Both the position numbers and the translations under genes were made by a program. The notes under the pieces were generated by a model. That model was given only the letters and a program-made list of their open reading frames with translations. It did not search any database and was not told the DNA's origin. From the IMG/VR virus record IMGVR_UViG_3300050821_001608, positions 1-22,283 of that record: a stretch of 22,283 nucleotides of DNA, one strand, 5' to 3'. Source of the stretch: a virus. Position 1 is the stretch's first letter. Each line of letters begins with the position of its first letter. Below are positions 1 through 8,068 of this stretch, piece by piece.

Positions 1-10
1 GGAGCGGCAT
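1..10 (-). CDS. start of next baseplate/tail gene (5' fragment only)
   Basis: Only an ATG and two further codons (Met-Pro-Leu) are visible before the left edge. The ATG shares a base with the TAA of the baseplate J-like gene (TAATG, positions 12-8), the same kind of coupled junction seen across this operon. In Mu-like tails the gene after gp47 is gp48 (DUF2313 / YmfQ-like, tail protein I-like), so that is the expected product. This identity is inferred from gene order alone; the sequence itself cannot show it. Confidence 0.4.
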
Positions 11-1113
11 TAGATAATCGTCAGGTTGCCCATGACCGGCAACGCTCCGGCTGGCGCAGTGACCGGCGTCGCGGGGATCGTCATGTCGAAGCGGTTGACG
101 CCCGGTGTCGCGCTGATCGCGGCGTAAAGCTGCGACGGATAGACGGTTCCCGCGATCTCGCCGATCGCCAGGAAGGCGTCTTGTAGCGATGCGAGGATGT
201 CGGCTTCCATCGCGACCGTCGAGGGATCGAGATTGGCGAGCGTCACATCGATCGGTGACGGCACTGGCGCGGCGACGAACACAAGCGCGGTGACCGGCTG
301 CACCGGCCAGATATGTTCGGCGACGGCGAGTTGATCGCCGCTCGCGGTCGGTCCTCGAATCTCCTCGCTCGCGCAACCGTCGGTGCCTTGCGGAAAGCCG
401 CCATCGGCAGCATTGGCAACGTCGAACATCGGATAGACCTGAACCTGACCGGCGCTCGATTGTATCCAGGCGCGCGTGCAGCCGGGCACCTCCATCGCCC
501 ACTCGATGTAATCGGACGCGGCGCCGCCCTGCGGCGGTTGAGCATACTTGAACAGCATTCGCGTCCGCAGTTCGTCTTGCTTCTCCTGGTCGCTGCCTCC
601 GGTCAACGGCGAGACGGTCACGCCGCCTGAGTTGATCCCCGGCACCGGATTGTCGATCGAGATCGCAACGCCGGTATCGGCGTTCGTCGCGGCGCCATTG
701 ACGGCGGCGACGATCGGCACGACCAGCGCGCCGGTCGCATCAACGGTGCCATCGGCAGTCGTCGTATAGGGAGTGCCGTCCTGGCGGGTTAGCGACGCTC
801 CGGAAGGCAGCACGAGATCGGCGGTGCCGGTAAATTGCGCGCTGCCGGTCGCGGGCGTGCTGTCCTTTTGATAGACGCCGATCATCGCCGCCCAGGCGTA
901 TAGATATTCGTCGGTCGCGGTAAACGGAACCGACTGGCGGCTGATCCAGTCAACATAGCCGTAAACCGAATACGCGAGACCGGACATGCACCACGCGAGG
1001 GCGCGCAGCACCGCGTTGCGGAGCAAGCCGTCGAGACCCGGCACCCCGCTTGTCGTGACGTCTTGGATTGCTTGATTGCGCAGCGCGGTCAAAGTCGGTC
1101 TAGCGAAGGGCAT
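10..1113 (-). CDS. baseplate J-like protein (Mu gp47 family)
   Basis: A protein of 367 residues that builds the baseplate wedge of the contractile tail. The start at 1113 (MPFARPTLTAL) is chosen over an in-frame upstream ATG because GGTGAGG lies just before it and because the gp46 stop is 2 bases upstream. Family signs are the N-terminal helical region with ATDEYLYAWAAMIGVYQK (about 67-83), a beta-rich middle (LPSGASLTRQDGTPY, about 102-116), and the typical segment GGSDQEKQDELRTRMLFKY (172-190) followed by GGAASDYIEWAMEVPGCTRAW (about 196-216). The C-terminus has the usual lysine-poor segment with VYPSQLYAAISATPGVNRFDM. It follows the gp46-like gene as in phage Mu. It could equally be called GpJ-like after the P2 nomenclature; the family call is secure. 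Confidence 0.92.
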   Translation of the reverse strand: MPFARPTLTALRNQAIQDVTTSGVPGLDGLLRNAVLRALAWCMSGLAYSVYGYVDWISRQSVPFTATDEYLYAWAAMIGVYQKDSTPATGSAQFTGTADLVLPSGASLTRQDGTPYTTTADGTVDATGALVVPIVAAVNGAATNADTGVAISIDNPVPGINSGGVTVSPLTGGSDQEKQDELRTRMLFKYAQPPQGGAASDYIEWAMEVPGCTRAWIQSSAGQVQVYPMFDVANAADGGFPQGTDGCASEEIRGPTASGDQLAVAEHIWPVQPVTALVFVAAPVPSPIDVTLANLDPSTVAMEADILASLQDAFLAIGEIAGTVYPSQLYAAISATPGVNRFDMTIPATPVTAPAGALPVMGNLTII

Positions 1114-1115
1114 AT

Positions 1116-1709
1116 TTACCTCACCATCGCGCGCTGGCGTTGCATAGGCGGCGGCGGAACGCGAACTGGCGACGGCAGGACGGCGAGGCCTTGCCACGCC
1201 CAGCCGAACGTAAAGCGGGTCACGGTTCCATCCGGCTTTAGGATCGCGATCCCGATCCCGAGCAAGGTCGAGCCGACCGCGGCGCCGAGCCAGGACGTAT
1301 TGACGGCGATCTGCTTCGCCACCCCGTCATCGACCAGCCATTGCAACGCCTCTTCGGCATAGCGGCGCGCGAGACCGAGCGTGTCGCGGGTTTTCTTGGC
1401 GCGCTCTAGCTGCCAGAGGTTCGAGCCTAGCGGCTGATCGTTGTAAGGATCGGCCCACCAGCCGCGCCGGTCGCTCGTGCCATCGGTCGGAACGAAGTCG
1501 GGCGTCGCGAGCTTGTCGGAGAACAGCGACACCAGGCACGCAGTCTCCAAGTCTTGCCCGGTCTGGAGATCGCCGACCGCCAGGGTCCAGTCGCCTTGCG
1601 CGTTGACGTTATCCCACAGGATGTAAACGTCGCCCGCGCAATTCGCCGGCTGCAACACGCCATCGGCAGAAGGAACTGGCAAGCCGGCTTCCTCGATCCA
1701 GCCGGTCAT
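1116..1709 (-). CDS. Mu gp46-family baseplate protein
   Basis: A protein of 197 residues. The start ATG at 1709 overlaps the stop of the spike gene (ATGA). Family hallmarks are clear: a [20 protein letters not shown] segment in the N-terminal third, then [27 protein letters not shown], and [20 protein letters not shown] leading to [16 protein letters not shown]. In Mu, gp46 is a baseplate component encoded between the gp45 spike and the gp47 wedge protein, exactly the position here. The C-terminus ends in a Pro/Arg-rich tail ([16 protein letters not shown]) of no evident function. An in-frame reading continues 46 codons upstream inside the spike gene, but it is Arg-rich out-of-frame sequence and is not used. 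Confidence 0.9.
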   Translation of the reverse strand: MTGWIEEAGLPVPSADGVLQPANCAGDVYILWDNVNAQGDWTLAVGDLQTGQDLETACLVSLFSDKLATPDFVPTDGTSDRRGWWADPYNDQPLGSNLWQLERAKKTRDTLGLARRYAEEALQWLVDDGVAKQIAVNTSWLGAAVGSTLLGIGIAILKPDGTVTRFTFGWAWQGLAVLPSPVRVPPPPMQRQRAMVR

Positions 1710-2911
1710 GGGCGCGCCTCGAGCGCAGCGATCCGCGCGGTAAGCTCGGCGACGACGGCGGAAAGCTGATCGAGCGCGCTGACCGCCGCCGCGTCGAATT
1801 CGAGCGCGTGACCGTCCCATTGCGACGCGCCGATCGGCGGCACCCATACGAAACCGTCGCTGCCGAGCCGCGCGGAATTGTTCGCGTCGGCGCTGACGCG
1901 CGCCGGCCCTGCCGGCCCGGTCGCTCCGGTCGCGCCAGCCGGACCCTGCGGCCCGGTCGCTCCGGTCGCTCCGGCAGGGCCTTGCGGCCCCGTCGCGCCG
2001 GTCGGCCCTACCGGACCGGGAACCGTCGAATCAGCGCCGGCGGGGCCTTGCGGCCCTGTGGCGCCGGGTGTGCCGGCGACCCCTTGCGGACCTTGCGCGC
2101 CGGTCGCGCCGGTCAGGCCGATCGGACCTTGCGGCCCCGTTGCTCCGGTCGCGCCGGTTGCGCCAGTCAAGCCGATCGGACCTTGCGGCCCGGTTGCTCC
2201 GGTCGGACCCGCAGGACCGGGAACCGTCGAAGCTGCTCCTGGCGGGCCTTGGGCGCCGGTCGAGCCGGTCGCGCCGGTATCGCCCTTCGGCCCCTGTGGT
2301 CCGGTGGGCCCAGCGGGTCCGGTCGCTCCGGTCGGCCCAGCGGGTCCGGTCGGCCCAGCAGGTCCAGCAGGCCCAGGCGGTCCCGCCGAGCCGCCGCCCC
2401 GGTTCGCGTCGCAGTAATGCTTGGTGACGACTTCGTTCGGGTCCGCAGGCTCATACGCCATGGTCTGCCGGCCCTCGACGTGCACGAGAGGCGTCGTCAC
2501 GGTCACACCGTCGGAGGCGTTGACCTCGACGGTCGGAACCGTGGTCGTGTGCTTGCCGGTCGCGGCGACTTCGATGTTGCCGCCATTGGCGAGCTTTATG
2601 ACGCTGCTGTGGCTGTCATAGAGCGCGACCTCGCCGAGCAGGAGATTGCGTAGCCGATACTTCTGATTGCCGGTTGCGACGATGACGCCGTTTGATCGGT
2701 CGCCCGACCCGAAGATCGCCATCGCGTCCGACCCCGGCATTGCGTGCGACGCGAGACCGTAAATCTGCAACACCGGCAGCGCGTCGATCGTCTCGGGCGG
2801 AAAGCCGCGCACCTGTGCACGATGGATGGGGCCGGTGTCGTCGGTCGCGGTAATCTTGACCGGCGCGATCGTCATCTGGGCGCGGCGATAGAGCCGATCC
2901 GTCACGCTCAT
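1706..2911 (-). CDS. Mu gp45-like baseplate spike (gpV-type) with collagen-like domain
   Basis: A protein of 401 residues whose start overlaps the stop of the hub gene (ATGA). Residues 1-150 match the Mu gp45 / baseplate assembly V pattern: [20 protein letters not shown], then [20 protein letters not shown], then [18 protein letters not shown] and repeating beta strands, as expected for an OB fold followed by a triple-stranded beta-helix. Residues 150-170 ([14 protein letters not shown]) resemble the neck motif of tail fibres. Residues 177-337 are about 49 Gly-X-Y triplets in three blocks broken twice by a seven-residue GA(A/D)STVP. The last 30 residues ([20 protein letters not shown] onwards) look like a short coiled coil, a plausible trimerisation segment. 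In Mu the corresponding spike is a compact pointed trimer (known); the collagen extension is unusual for this protein. Confidence 0.88.
   Translation of the reverse strand: MSVTDRLYRRAQMTIAPVKITATDDTGPIHRAQVRGFPPETIDALPVLQIYGLASHAMPGSDAMAIFGSGDRSNGVIVATGNQKYRLRNLLLGEVALYDSHSSVIKLANGGNIEVAATGKHTTTVPTVEVNASDGVTVTTPLVHVEGRQTMAYEPADPNEVVTKHYCDANRGGGSAGPPGPAGPAGPTGPAGPTGATGPAGPTGPQGPKGDTGATGSTGAQGPPGAASTVPGPAGPTGATGPQGPIGLTGATGATGATGPQGPIGLTGATGAQGPQGVAGTPGATGPQGPAGADSTVPGPVGPTGATGPQGPAGATGATGPQGPAGATGATGPAGPARVSADANNSARLGSDGFVWVPPIGASQWDGHALEFDAAAVSALDQLSAVVAELTARIAALEARP
1901..2383 (-). repeat. collagen-type Gly-X-Y repeat region inside the spike gene
   Basis: Codes for residues 177-337 of the spike. 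There are 16, 20 and 13 Gly-X-Y triplets separated by two interruptions (GAASTVP at 225-231 and GADSTVP at 292-298) exactly 67 residues, or 201 bases, apart. The underlying DNA ACCGGGAACCGTCGAA (plus strand, around 2015-2030 and 2216-2231) is repeated at the same 201-base spacing. A shorter 54-base repeat ([14 protein letters not shown], residues 241-258 and 259-276; plus-strand DNA from about 2117 and 2171) lies inside. This points to growth by duplication and makes the region prone to length change. The plus strand is open across it, but only as the complement of the repeat. Confidence 0.9.
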
Positions 2912-4107
2912 GTGCTGACGGTCCCGCCCTTCGGATTAAAGCTGTTGTCGGCGTTCGGCTTGGTCGGATTGGCGTTGTTTACGTCGTCCTGCGTGACCAG
3001 CATGTTCGGCGATGTCGGCTCAACGGTGAACGCCTCGGGCGGCCATAGTCCTAGTTGCGCGTGCTGGCCGGCTTCGTCGCGGACATAGGTGACGGTGCCG
3101 ATCAGCCAGCTTTTGTTGGCGAGCTTCAACTGTGGCGCGGTGATCGGCGCGAGCTTGTTCGGCTCCCAGAGCTTGCCGGCAGCGTCGCGCCATGCGTCGC
3201 ACTTGACGGTAAAAGCGAAGCTCTGCCCCCATCGGCGGTTCTTTTCCCAGAGCGCGCGCTTACCGGCGAGCGGCTGGCCCATAACGAATTGCTCGCTGAT
3301 GACATAGAGCTTGCGGAAGCGCGGCACTTCGTCGTCGCGGACGATCTGGCCGACGGTCGGCGAGTTGATTCCGGCGTCGGTGCCGAGCGCCATCATCGAG
3401 ATTAGATGGCCTTCGTATTCCTGATAGCGTTGATCCATCGAGAAGCTGACACCAGCGGTCTCGACGTTCTCGCCGACCGTAAAGCCCGACGCCATCGACT
3501 CGGTGCCGACCTTGGCGAGCATGACCGAGCCATCCGGCAGGTCGTACGGGATCATCTCGGAATAGCGGGTGATCCGGTCGATGATCTCCCAGACGGTCTC
3601 GCCGAGATTGATGTTGAACTGCGGCACCTGAATGCCATCGCCCGCCGTGCTCTGGACTTGGACGCCGTACGGCGCGGCGAGCTTGCGAACGATGTCGAGC
3701 GTCGAGCCGTTGCGGATTTGCATCCCCTCTTTGCTTTCGCTTCCGGCGCTGGTGTTCTCAACGATCGCCGAGCAGTCAACGAGGTCCTCGCTCTTGCTGC
3801 GCCCGATGATCCGGATCGTGTGCTGCTCGCCGCTGATCTCGGAGGTGTAGCGGTCGACATAGCCGGTCAGCACGAGATCGGCGCCGATTTGGACGGTGCA
3901 AGGCTGCCCCGGCTTTAGGTCGATGTCGGCGGCATTGGGATACTTCTCGGTCGCCTCGATCGAGAAGCTCGCCGGAATCGCCGCAAGGGGTCGCGTGACG
4001 GATACCCGCTGCCAGCCAGTAACCGCCTGGAGACCGACGATCAGCGTCAGGACGTCGCTCGATCCTGGCGGCGGACCATGCGTGACGACGCCGTGCGCGT
4101 CGCTCAT
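2908..4107 (-). CDS. Mu gp44-like baseplate hub protein (P2 gpD-like)
   Basis: A protein of 399 residues that forms the central hub of the baseplate, linking tube and spike. The start (MSDAHGVV) at 4107 overlaps the upstream stop as ATGA; the long open frame upstream of it is Arg-rich shadow sequence. Hub features visible are [20 protein letters not shown] (18-37), [13 protein letters not shown] (about 45-57), [20 protein letters not shown] (65-84), [19 protein letters not shown] (96-114) and [18 protein letters not shown], all typical of the gp44/gpD-type fold. The downstream neighbour is the spike with which it would form the hub-spike assembly. The C-terminus ([18 protein letters not shown]) is polar and probably disordered. 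Confidence 0.9.
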   Translation of the reverse strand: MSDAHGVVTHGPPPGSSDVLTLIVGLQAVTGWQRVSVTRPLAAIPASFSIEATEKYPNAADIDLKPGQPCTVQIGADLVLTGYVDRYTSEISGEQHTIRIIGRSKSEDLVDCSAIVENTSAGSESKEGMQIRNGSTLDIVRKLAAPYGVQVQSTAGDGIQVPQFNINLGETVWEIIDRITRYSEMIPYDLPDGSVMLAKVGTESMASGFTVGENVETAGVSFSMDQRYQEYEGHLISMMALGTDAGINSPTVGQIVRDDEVPRFRKLYVISEQFVMGQPLAGKRALWEKNRRWGQSFAFTVKCDAWRDAAGKLWEPNKLAPITAPQLKLANKSWLIGTVTYVRDEAGQHAQLGLWPPEAFTVEPTSPNMLVTQDDVNNANPTKPNADNSFNPKGGTVST

Positions 4108-4670
4108 TGGTTCAACGCCGGGAAGGCGGTCGGCAGGAACAGCGGATGCGGCGGATCGGCGGACGCGACAAGCCCCGGCTCGCGCGGCGTGTCCTGATAG
4201 AGCGTCCAGGCTTCGGCGAGCGATGGCATGGGCGCGCGGGTGTCGATCTCGACCAGCCATGCGAGATTGGCGCCGCGCACCGCGAGATCGAGCGCGACGG
4301 CGGCGCGAAGCGTCCGCAACGCCTGATAGGTCGCATCCTTGCCGGCGTCGCCGGCCCGCGTCGCTTCGGCGTCTAGCGCGCCGCATACGGCGATCCGGAC
4401 GGCTACGGCGTCTTGGTAGGAGTTCGGCAGGTAAGCCTGCGTAGCCTGCGCTAGAGCCGCGCAACAGGCACATCGGAGGGTGGACGCCAAAGCGTCCTGC
4501 GCGGCGCGCGCTTCGGCGGACAAGGGACCGGCCCCGGCGATCGGCGGCGGCATCCAGCCGGCGAGCGGCAGGAGGAGCCGGATCGCGTCGGCGGGATCAT
4601 TGGCGGACGCGGCGAGGGCGTTCGCGAGATCGACCCCGGCAGCGGCGAAGGCGTCGGATTGCGCGCTCAT
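4104..4670 (-). CDS. C-terminal part of a gp43-like DNA-circularisation/tail protein, encoded separately
   Basis: A protein of 188 residues whose ATG overlaps the stop of the N-terminal gp43-like gene (ATGA at 4670-4667). It resembles, from memory, the C-terminal half of single-chain gp43 homologues: ANDPADAIRLLLPLAG (23-38), SYQDAVAVRIAVCGALDAEA (84-103), DATYQALRTLRAAVALDLAV (112-131), RGANLAWLVE (132-141) and LAEAWTLYQD (151-160), ending with a Pro-rich tail. The two pieces together total 481 residues, close to the roughly 490 residues of Mu gp43. The piece starts in what would be the linker. It is unlikely to be a dead fragment, because it has a clean coupled start and no internal stops. 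The alternative is a real unrelated tail protein, which I consider less likely. Confidence 0.68.
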   Translation of the reverse strand: MSAQSDAFAAAGVDLANALAASANDPADAIRLLLPLAGWMPPPIAGAGPLSAEARAAQDALASTLRCACCAALAQATQAYLPNSYQDAVAVRIAVCGALDAEATRAGDAGKDATYQALRTLRAAVALDLAVRGANLAWLVEIDTRAPMPSLAEAWTLYQDTPREPGLVASADPPHPLFLPTAFPALNQ

Positions 4671-5548
4671 AGGAAGCTCGCGGCGGTGTTCACGAGATTG
4701 GCGGTCGAGTTGACCAAGGTCCGCGCCGTCGTCGCCGCGGCGAGCGCGCCCTGGACGGTCGCGGTCACCGGCTGGAGGGTCGACCGGCTTCCGGTCCCAT
4801 ACCTGCCATAGAAGCCGGCGAGACCGCGGACGCTGTTGAATATCCGGCTGGCGTCATTGACCGCGCTCATCGCGATCCCGGTGAACTGACCGACCGAAGC
4901 GGTCGCCGCGTGCGCGACGCTGGCGACGCTCGCCAGGGCGGACCCTAGGTCGGAGGCCGACGCGATGTTGAGTTGAGCGGCGGCGGCGACGACGGTCTGC
5001 GCGGTCGCGGTCGTGGTCGCCGGATATTTGACGTCCCCGGCGACGATAAAAGAGAACTGAAGCTCGACGACGCGACCGCGCTCGCGCCGGTCGGCGCACT
5101 GGAACTCCAGCAGCACGCATTGAATGCTCCCGAGCGTCGGATGCACGAGCGTGCCGGCGCCGGATTGCTCGCAGGCCCGAAGCATGGCGTCGCGCTGCTG
5201 ATAGACGTCATCGCCGACAAGAAACGCCTGGATCGAGAACCGTCTCGGCAGCTTGCCCAAGTCCTCGGCCCAGGCGTCGTCTCGATAGGGGTATTCGTGG
5301 ATGGCGACGCGCCGGCCTGCGGCGGTCATGCCGGCATCGAGCACGAAGCCGACGCCGCGCCACGACCCGGGTTGAAGCTGCTGGAACCACGCGCCGTCCG
5401 CCCAGGACGCGCCCGAGCTATCCGGTATCTGCGATCCGCCGAAGCTCTGGCCGATCCGCGCGACGTCGCTCACGACGCTGCCGGTGGTCTGCACGAGCCG
5501 GTTGACGCCGGAGATCGCGCCGCTGATCGGCCCGAGGAAGCCGCTCAT
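4667..5548 (-). CDS. DNA-circularisation protein N-terminal domain (Mu gp43 N-terminal part)
   Basis: A protein of 293 residues. The domain named DNA_circ_N is unmistakable between about 60 and 170: SWRGV (62-66), GRRVAIHEYPYRDDAWAEDL (78-97), FLVGDDVYQQRDAMLRACE (109-127), GAGTLVHPTLGSIQC (130-144) and VELQFSFIV. In contractile-tailed phages this protein is encoded just after the tape measure and is a baseplate/tail-tip component; the DNA-circularisation name is historical. Residues 170-293 are Ala/Ser/Thr/Val-rich low-complexity sequence, likely helical linker, and the reading frame stops at the point where the next gene begins. The start overlaps the tape-measure stop (ATGA). Confidence 0.88.
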   Translation of the reverse strand: MSGFLGPISGAISGVNRLVQTTGSVVSDVARIGQSFGGSQIPDSSGASWADGAWFQQLQPGSWRGVGFVLDAGMTAAGRRVAIHEYPYRDDAWAEDLGKLPRRFSIQAFLVGDDVYQQRDAMLRACEQSGAGTLVHPTLGSIQCVLLEFQCADRRERGRVVELQFSFIVAGDVKYPATTTATAQTVVAAAAQLNIASASDLGSALASVASVAHAATASVGQFTGIAMSAVNDASRIFNSVRGLAGFYGRYGTGSRSTLQPVTATVQGALAAATTARTLVNSTANLVNTAASFL

Positions 5549-7590
5549 ATGCTCGCCATGTCCTGATGCTCGACGCGGACGGGCGCGACGTTGACCGATC
5601 CCGATCCGGTCGCGGTGACCGCGCTATTCGGCGGCGGGTTCTTGTGCGTGATCGAGACATCGACCGCGCCGTTGACCGGCGCAGCCTGCCCGACCTGGAC
5701 AGGCGGCGCGGTGGCAACAGGTGGTGCGGCTGCAACAGGGGGAGCCTTGGCGCTGGCGACCTGCTGCGCGTAGTCGATACGGACGCCGGCATTGCTGACG
5801 GCTGGGCGTTCATACTCACGCTCGACCAGGGCGGCTGCCTGACCTGATGACTTGGTGGTGCGCAGTGCCGCCATCATGCCGGCATACTGTGGCGACCGAA
5901 GCTCCTGGCGCAGAAAGCCGTAATTCGCCTCGTCGCTCTTGGGGTCCAGGTTGTTCTGCTTGGCGTATGCCTCGAATGCATCGCGCCGTGGTCCGGTCCA
6001 CTGCGCCCAGCCGAAGCCGCCGCGCCCGCCGCCGATTGGTGCCTTCTCCTGGACGGCTTGCAGACCAGACTCCGCTTGTAGGTTGCCGACCAAGCCGGAT
6101 GCCTGATCCGGCGTCAGGTTCAGATCGGCGGCGAGCTTGTCGCGGATGGCTGCGCCCCGCTCCACCTTGGCTTGCGGTAGGTTCATGGGTCCTGGCGCTG
6201 CCTGCTGCTGGATCGCCTCGGGGCCTTTCCATAGCCGCTCCAGCCCCTTCTCGATCCAGCCGCCGCCGCCATGCGGACGGCCCTGCTTTTCCAACATCTG
6301 GTCGTATGTGAGCGTCTCGCCGGTAGTCGGATTGCGGAAGGTCGGCATCCCGAACGCGCCGCCCGACTGCTGTTCGTAGCCCATGCCCTTCGCTTGGTCC
6401 TCGATCTCCTTCTGTCCCGCCTTGTTGCGTTCATAGGTGGTGATAATGGCGAGCGCGGCGGTGATCGGGAGAAGCGCCGCGGCCAGCGGACCAAGCGCGG
6501 CGACGACGGTCCCGATATTGGCGACGATCCCGACCGCCCACTTGACGGCGAACGCCAGGGCGATGTCCTCGGTGACATCCTTGATCGTGTCGAGGTGGTT
6601 CAATACCCATTGCAGGCTATCGAGTAGCTTGCCGATGCCCTGCTCGACCTTCGACCAGTCAACGCCTTCCAGCCACGCGGCGAATTTCTGCGAGATGCGA
6701 TCGACGGCGGCGACGATCTCAGGCGTATGCTTTTCCACGAAGTCGGCGAAGTGCTGGAGCAGCGGGCCGAAGTCGCGCGCGACCACGACGGATATCTGCT
6801 GGCCGAGCCGATCGAACGCAACGGCGAGCCGACCTTGTGCCTCGGTGAACCGTTGCAGGCTTTGCTTCTGTTCGTCGGTGAGGTTCTTGTATCGGCTGAC
6901 GTCGCTGAACCATTGCCCGAAGCTCTGGCTGCTCTGGCGGAACGTCTCGACCAGCTTATCGCCCGAGGCGCCGAGCAATTCGTTAGCGGCGCGCGCGCGG
7001 TCGAGCGGGTCCGGCATCGCGGCGATTTTCTGGATCAGCTCCGGCATGACATCGGCGGTCGCGCGTATGTGGCCGGTCGCGTCGCGCGCGTTGATGCCGA
7101 GCTTGTTGAACCACTGGAGCGCCGCCGCCGCGTTGCCGCTGCCGACGTTGATATTGCCAAGGGTGTTGTGCAGCCCCTTTAGGCCCTCGGTCATATCCTC
7201 TGTGCTGCCGCCCGCGAGCCGCGTCGCGTCCTCGAACTGCTGGAGCTGCTGCGTCGTCATGCCGATGTTGTCGGCGTTTTGCACGAGCGTGTGCGACCAC
7301 GCGGCGTATTGCGATACCAGCTTGACCATGCCGGCGATCGACGCGGCGCCGGTTATGGCGCCCATGACCGGCACGATCGCGGTCAACGTCCGGAGCACGC
7401 TGCCCGCCGCCTTGGCGATCCAGTCGAAGCCGGTCGCAACCTTGCGCAGACCGGACACGTCAACGAACTTCGATACCTGCCGCGATAGGCGATCGAGCGG
7501 CGCGCGCATCTGCGTCATGCGCCGGTTGATCGCGTCGATCTGCTTGGTCGCGTTATCGACGACGGTATAGGTGACGGAATAACCGGCCAT
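5545..7590 (-). CDS. tape measure protein with tail-lysozyme domain
   Basis: A protein of 681 residues that sets tail length and is threaded through the tube. Its ATG shares a base with the TAA of the chaperone frame (TAATG). N-terminal region 1-60 has heptad-like hydrophobic spacing. Residues about 62-92 and 343-386 are hydrophobic; the second (VKWAVGIVANIGTVVAALGP onward) could be one or two membrane helices. Residues about 488-605 match the phage tail lysozyme domain: LTPDQASGLVGNLQAESGLQ (492-511, E507 the likely catalytic acid), GGFGWAQWTGPRRDAFEAYA (524-543), EANYGFLRQEL. The last 75 residues are Pro/Ala/Val-rich. By the known rule of about 1.5 angstrom per residue the tail would be near 100 nm. 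Confidence 0.93.
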   Translation of the reverse strand: MAGYSVTYTVVDNATKQIDAINRRMTQMRAPLDRLSRQVSKFVDVSGLRKVATGFDWIAKAAGSVLRTLTAIVPVMGAITGAASIAGMVKLVSQYAAWSHTLVQNADNIGMTTQQLQQFEDATRLAGGSTEDMTEGLKGLHNTLGNINVGSGNAAAALQWFNKLGINARDATGHIRATADVMPELIQKIAAMPDPLDRARAANELLGASGDKLVETFRQSSQSFGQWFSDVSRYKNLTDEQKQSLQRFTEAQGRLAVAFDRLGQQISVVVARDFGPLLQHFADFVEKHTPEIVAAVDRISQKFAAWLEGVDWSKVEQGIGKLLDSLQWVLNHLDTIKDVTEDIALAFAVKWAVGIVANIGTVVAALGPLAAALLPITAALAIITTYERNKAGQKEIEDQAKGMGYEQQSGGAFGMPTFRNPTTGETLTYDQMLEKQGRPHGGGGWIEKGLERLWKGPEAIQQQAAPGPMNLPQAKVERGAAIRDKLAADLNLTPDQASGLVGNLQAESGLQAVQEKAPIGGGRGGFGWAQWTGPRRDAFEAYAKQNNLDPKSDEANYGFLRQELRSPQYAGMMAALRTTKSSGQAAALVEREYERPAVSNAGVRIDYAQQVASAKAPPVAAAPPVATAPPVQVGQAAPVNGAVDVSITHKNPPPNSAVTATGSGSVNVAPVRVEHQDMASI

Positions 7591-8065
7591 TATTGCCGCT
7601 GCTCGGCTAGCTCGCGCTCGCGTTCAGCGATGCGCTGCGACTGCTCGGCCCACCAGATCAACTCTGATCCGGTAAGTCCCCAGGCGTCTTTTGGTCCCCA
7701 CCCGTAGAAGCGGGTAAGATCGGCGACAAGGTGTTTCCAGTTAGACGGAAAAGCGGCGTATAGGGTTCCAAAAAACGCCACGCCTCCTCCATCTGACTGA
7801 TCCGCATTTTCTCGACCACTTCGCGCGGAACGGCGGCGACTTCGGCGATCAGCTTGATCTGGTAGCGCCGGAGCGTGAACATGTTCGACCCGGCGGCGAT
7901 CTCGAATTCCGCGCGCTGCACTTGCAGCGCGGTCGGCTCCACCAGATGCAAGGTTGTGAAGTGTTTCTTGAGGTATTCGATCGGCGGATCGATATCGAGG
8001 TCCATCTCGCGCGGCGGCGGAAGCGACTGATCGAGACCGAGATCGAGATCGGTGAGCGCGTCCAT
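7590..8065 (-). CDS. tail assembly chaperone, long form made by -1 frameshift (gpG-T type)
   Basis: This entry is the joined product: 8065 to 7769, then a step back of one base and on to 7590, about 158 residues. The shift joins ...EEAWRFL to GTLYAAFPSNWKHLV and so adds RFYGWGPKDAWGLTGSELIW followed by a charged tail (AERERELAEQRQ). The downstream frame has no ATG and no ribosome site of its own; its only nearby start is a GTG just upstream of the slippery run. Position directly before the tape measure is where tail chaperone pairs with frameshifts are known in lambda, P2 and Mu-like phages. The extension would bind tape measure while the shared part binds tube protein (role known in lambda, inferred here). 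Confidence 0.82.
7658..8065 (-). CDS. tail assembly chaperone, short form (gpG / Mu gp41-type)
   Basis: A protein of 135 residues read without frameshift. The start is supported by GGAG 9 bases upstream; the tube gene stops 3 bases before it. Family signs are PIEYLKKHFTTLHLVEPTAL (about 28-47), FEIAAGSNMFTLRRYQIKLI (about 54-73), VPREVVEKMRISQMEEAWRF (about 79-98), typical of phage tail assembly chaperones of the gp41/gpE kind. The part after the slippery site (EPYTPLFRLTGN and a Pro/Gly/Asp-rich tail) is unique to the short form and low in information. It would hold tape-measure protein and tube subunits during tail assembly. Confidence 0.85.
   Translation of the reverse strand: MDALTDLDLGLDQSLPPPREMDLDIDPPIEYLKKHFTTLHLVEPTALQVQRAEFEIAAGSNMFTLRRYQIKLIAEVAAVPREVVEKMRISQMEEAWRFLEPYTPLFRLTGNTLSPILPASTGGDQKTPGDLPDQS
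7769..7775 (-). promoter_or_regulatory. slippery heptamer T TTT TTG for -1 ribosomal frameshift
   Basis: On the minus strand the chaperone gene reads CGT TTT TTG GAA in frame, so the heptamer T TTT TTG is in the exact X XXY YYZ phase. After a one-base slip both tRNAs can re-pair (TTT TTT), and the frame entered is the 59-codon extension that runs to the tape-measure start. The two frames differ by precisely -1. I did not establish a downstream stem-loop or pseudoknot. Confidence 0.85.
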
Positions 8066-8068
8066 CGC

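Noticed and set aside
1878-2417. Plus-strand open frame rich in PVAP and GPCGP
   Set aside because: It is the complement of the collagen repeat in the spike gene; the periodic codons keep the opposite strand open. No ribosome site or family signs.
6437-7570. Long plus-strand frame of 377 codons opposite the tape measure gene
   Set aside because: Ser/Arg/Ala-rich composition typical of a shadow of GC-rich coding DNA; the minus-strand reading has a clear tape-measure protein with a lysozyme domain.
7590-7781. Independent 63-residue gene starting at GTG
   Set aside because: No ribosome site, and the frame begins right at the slippery run. It is better explained as the -1 frameshift extension of the chaperone.
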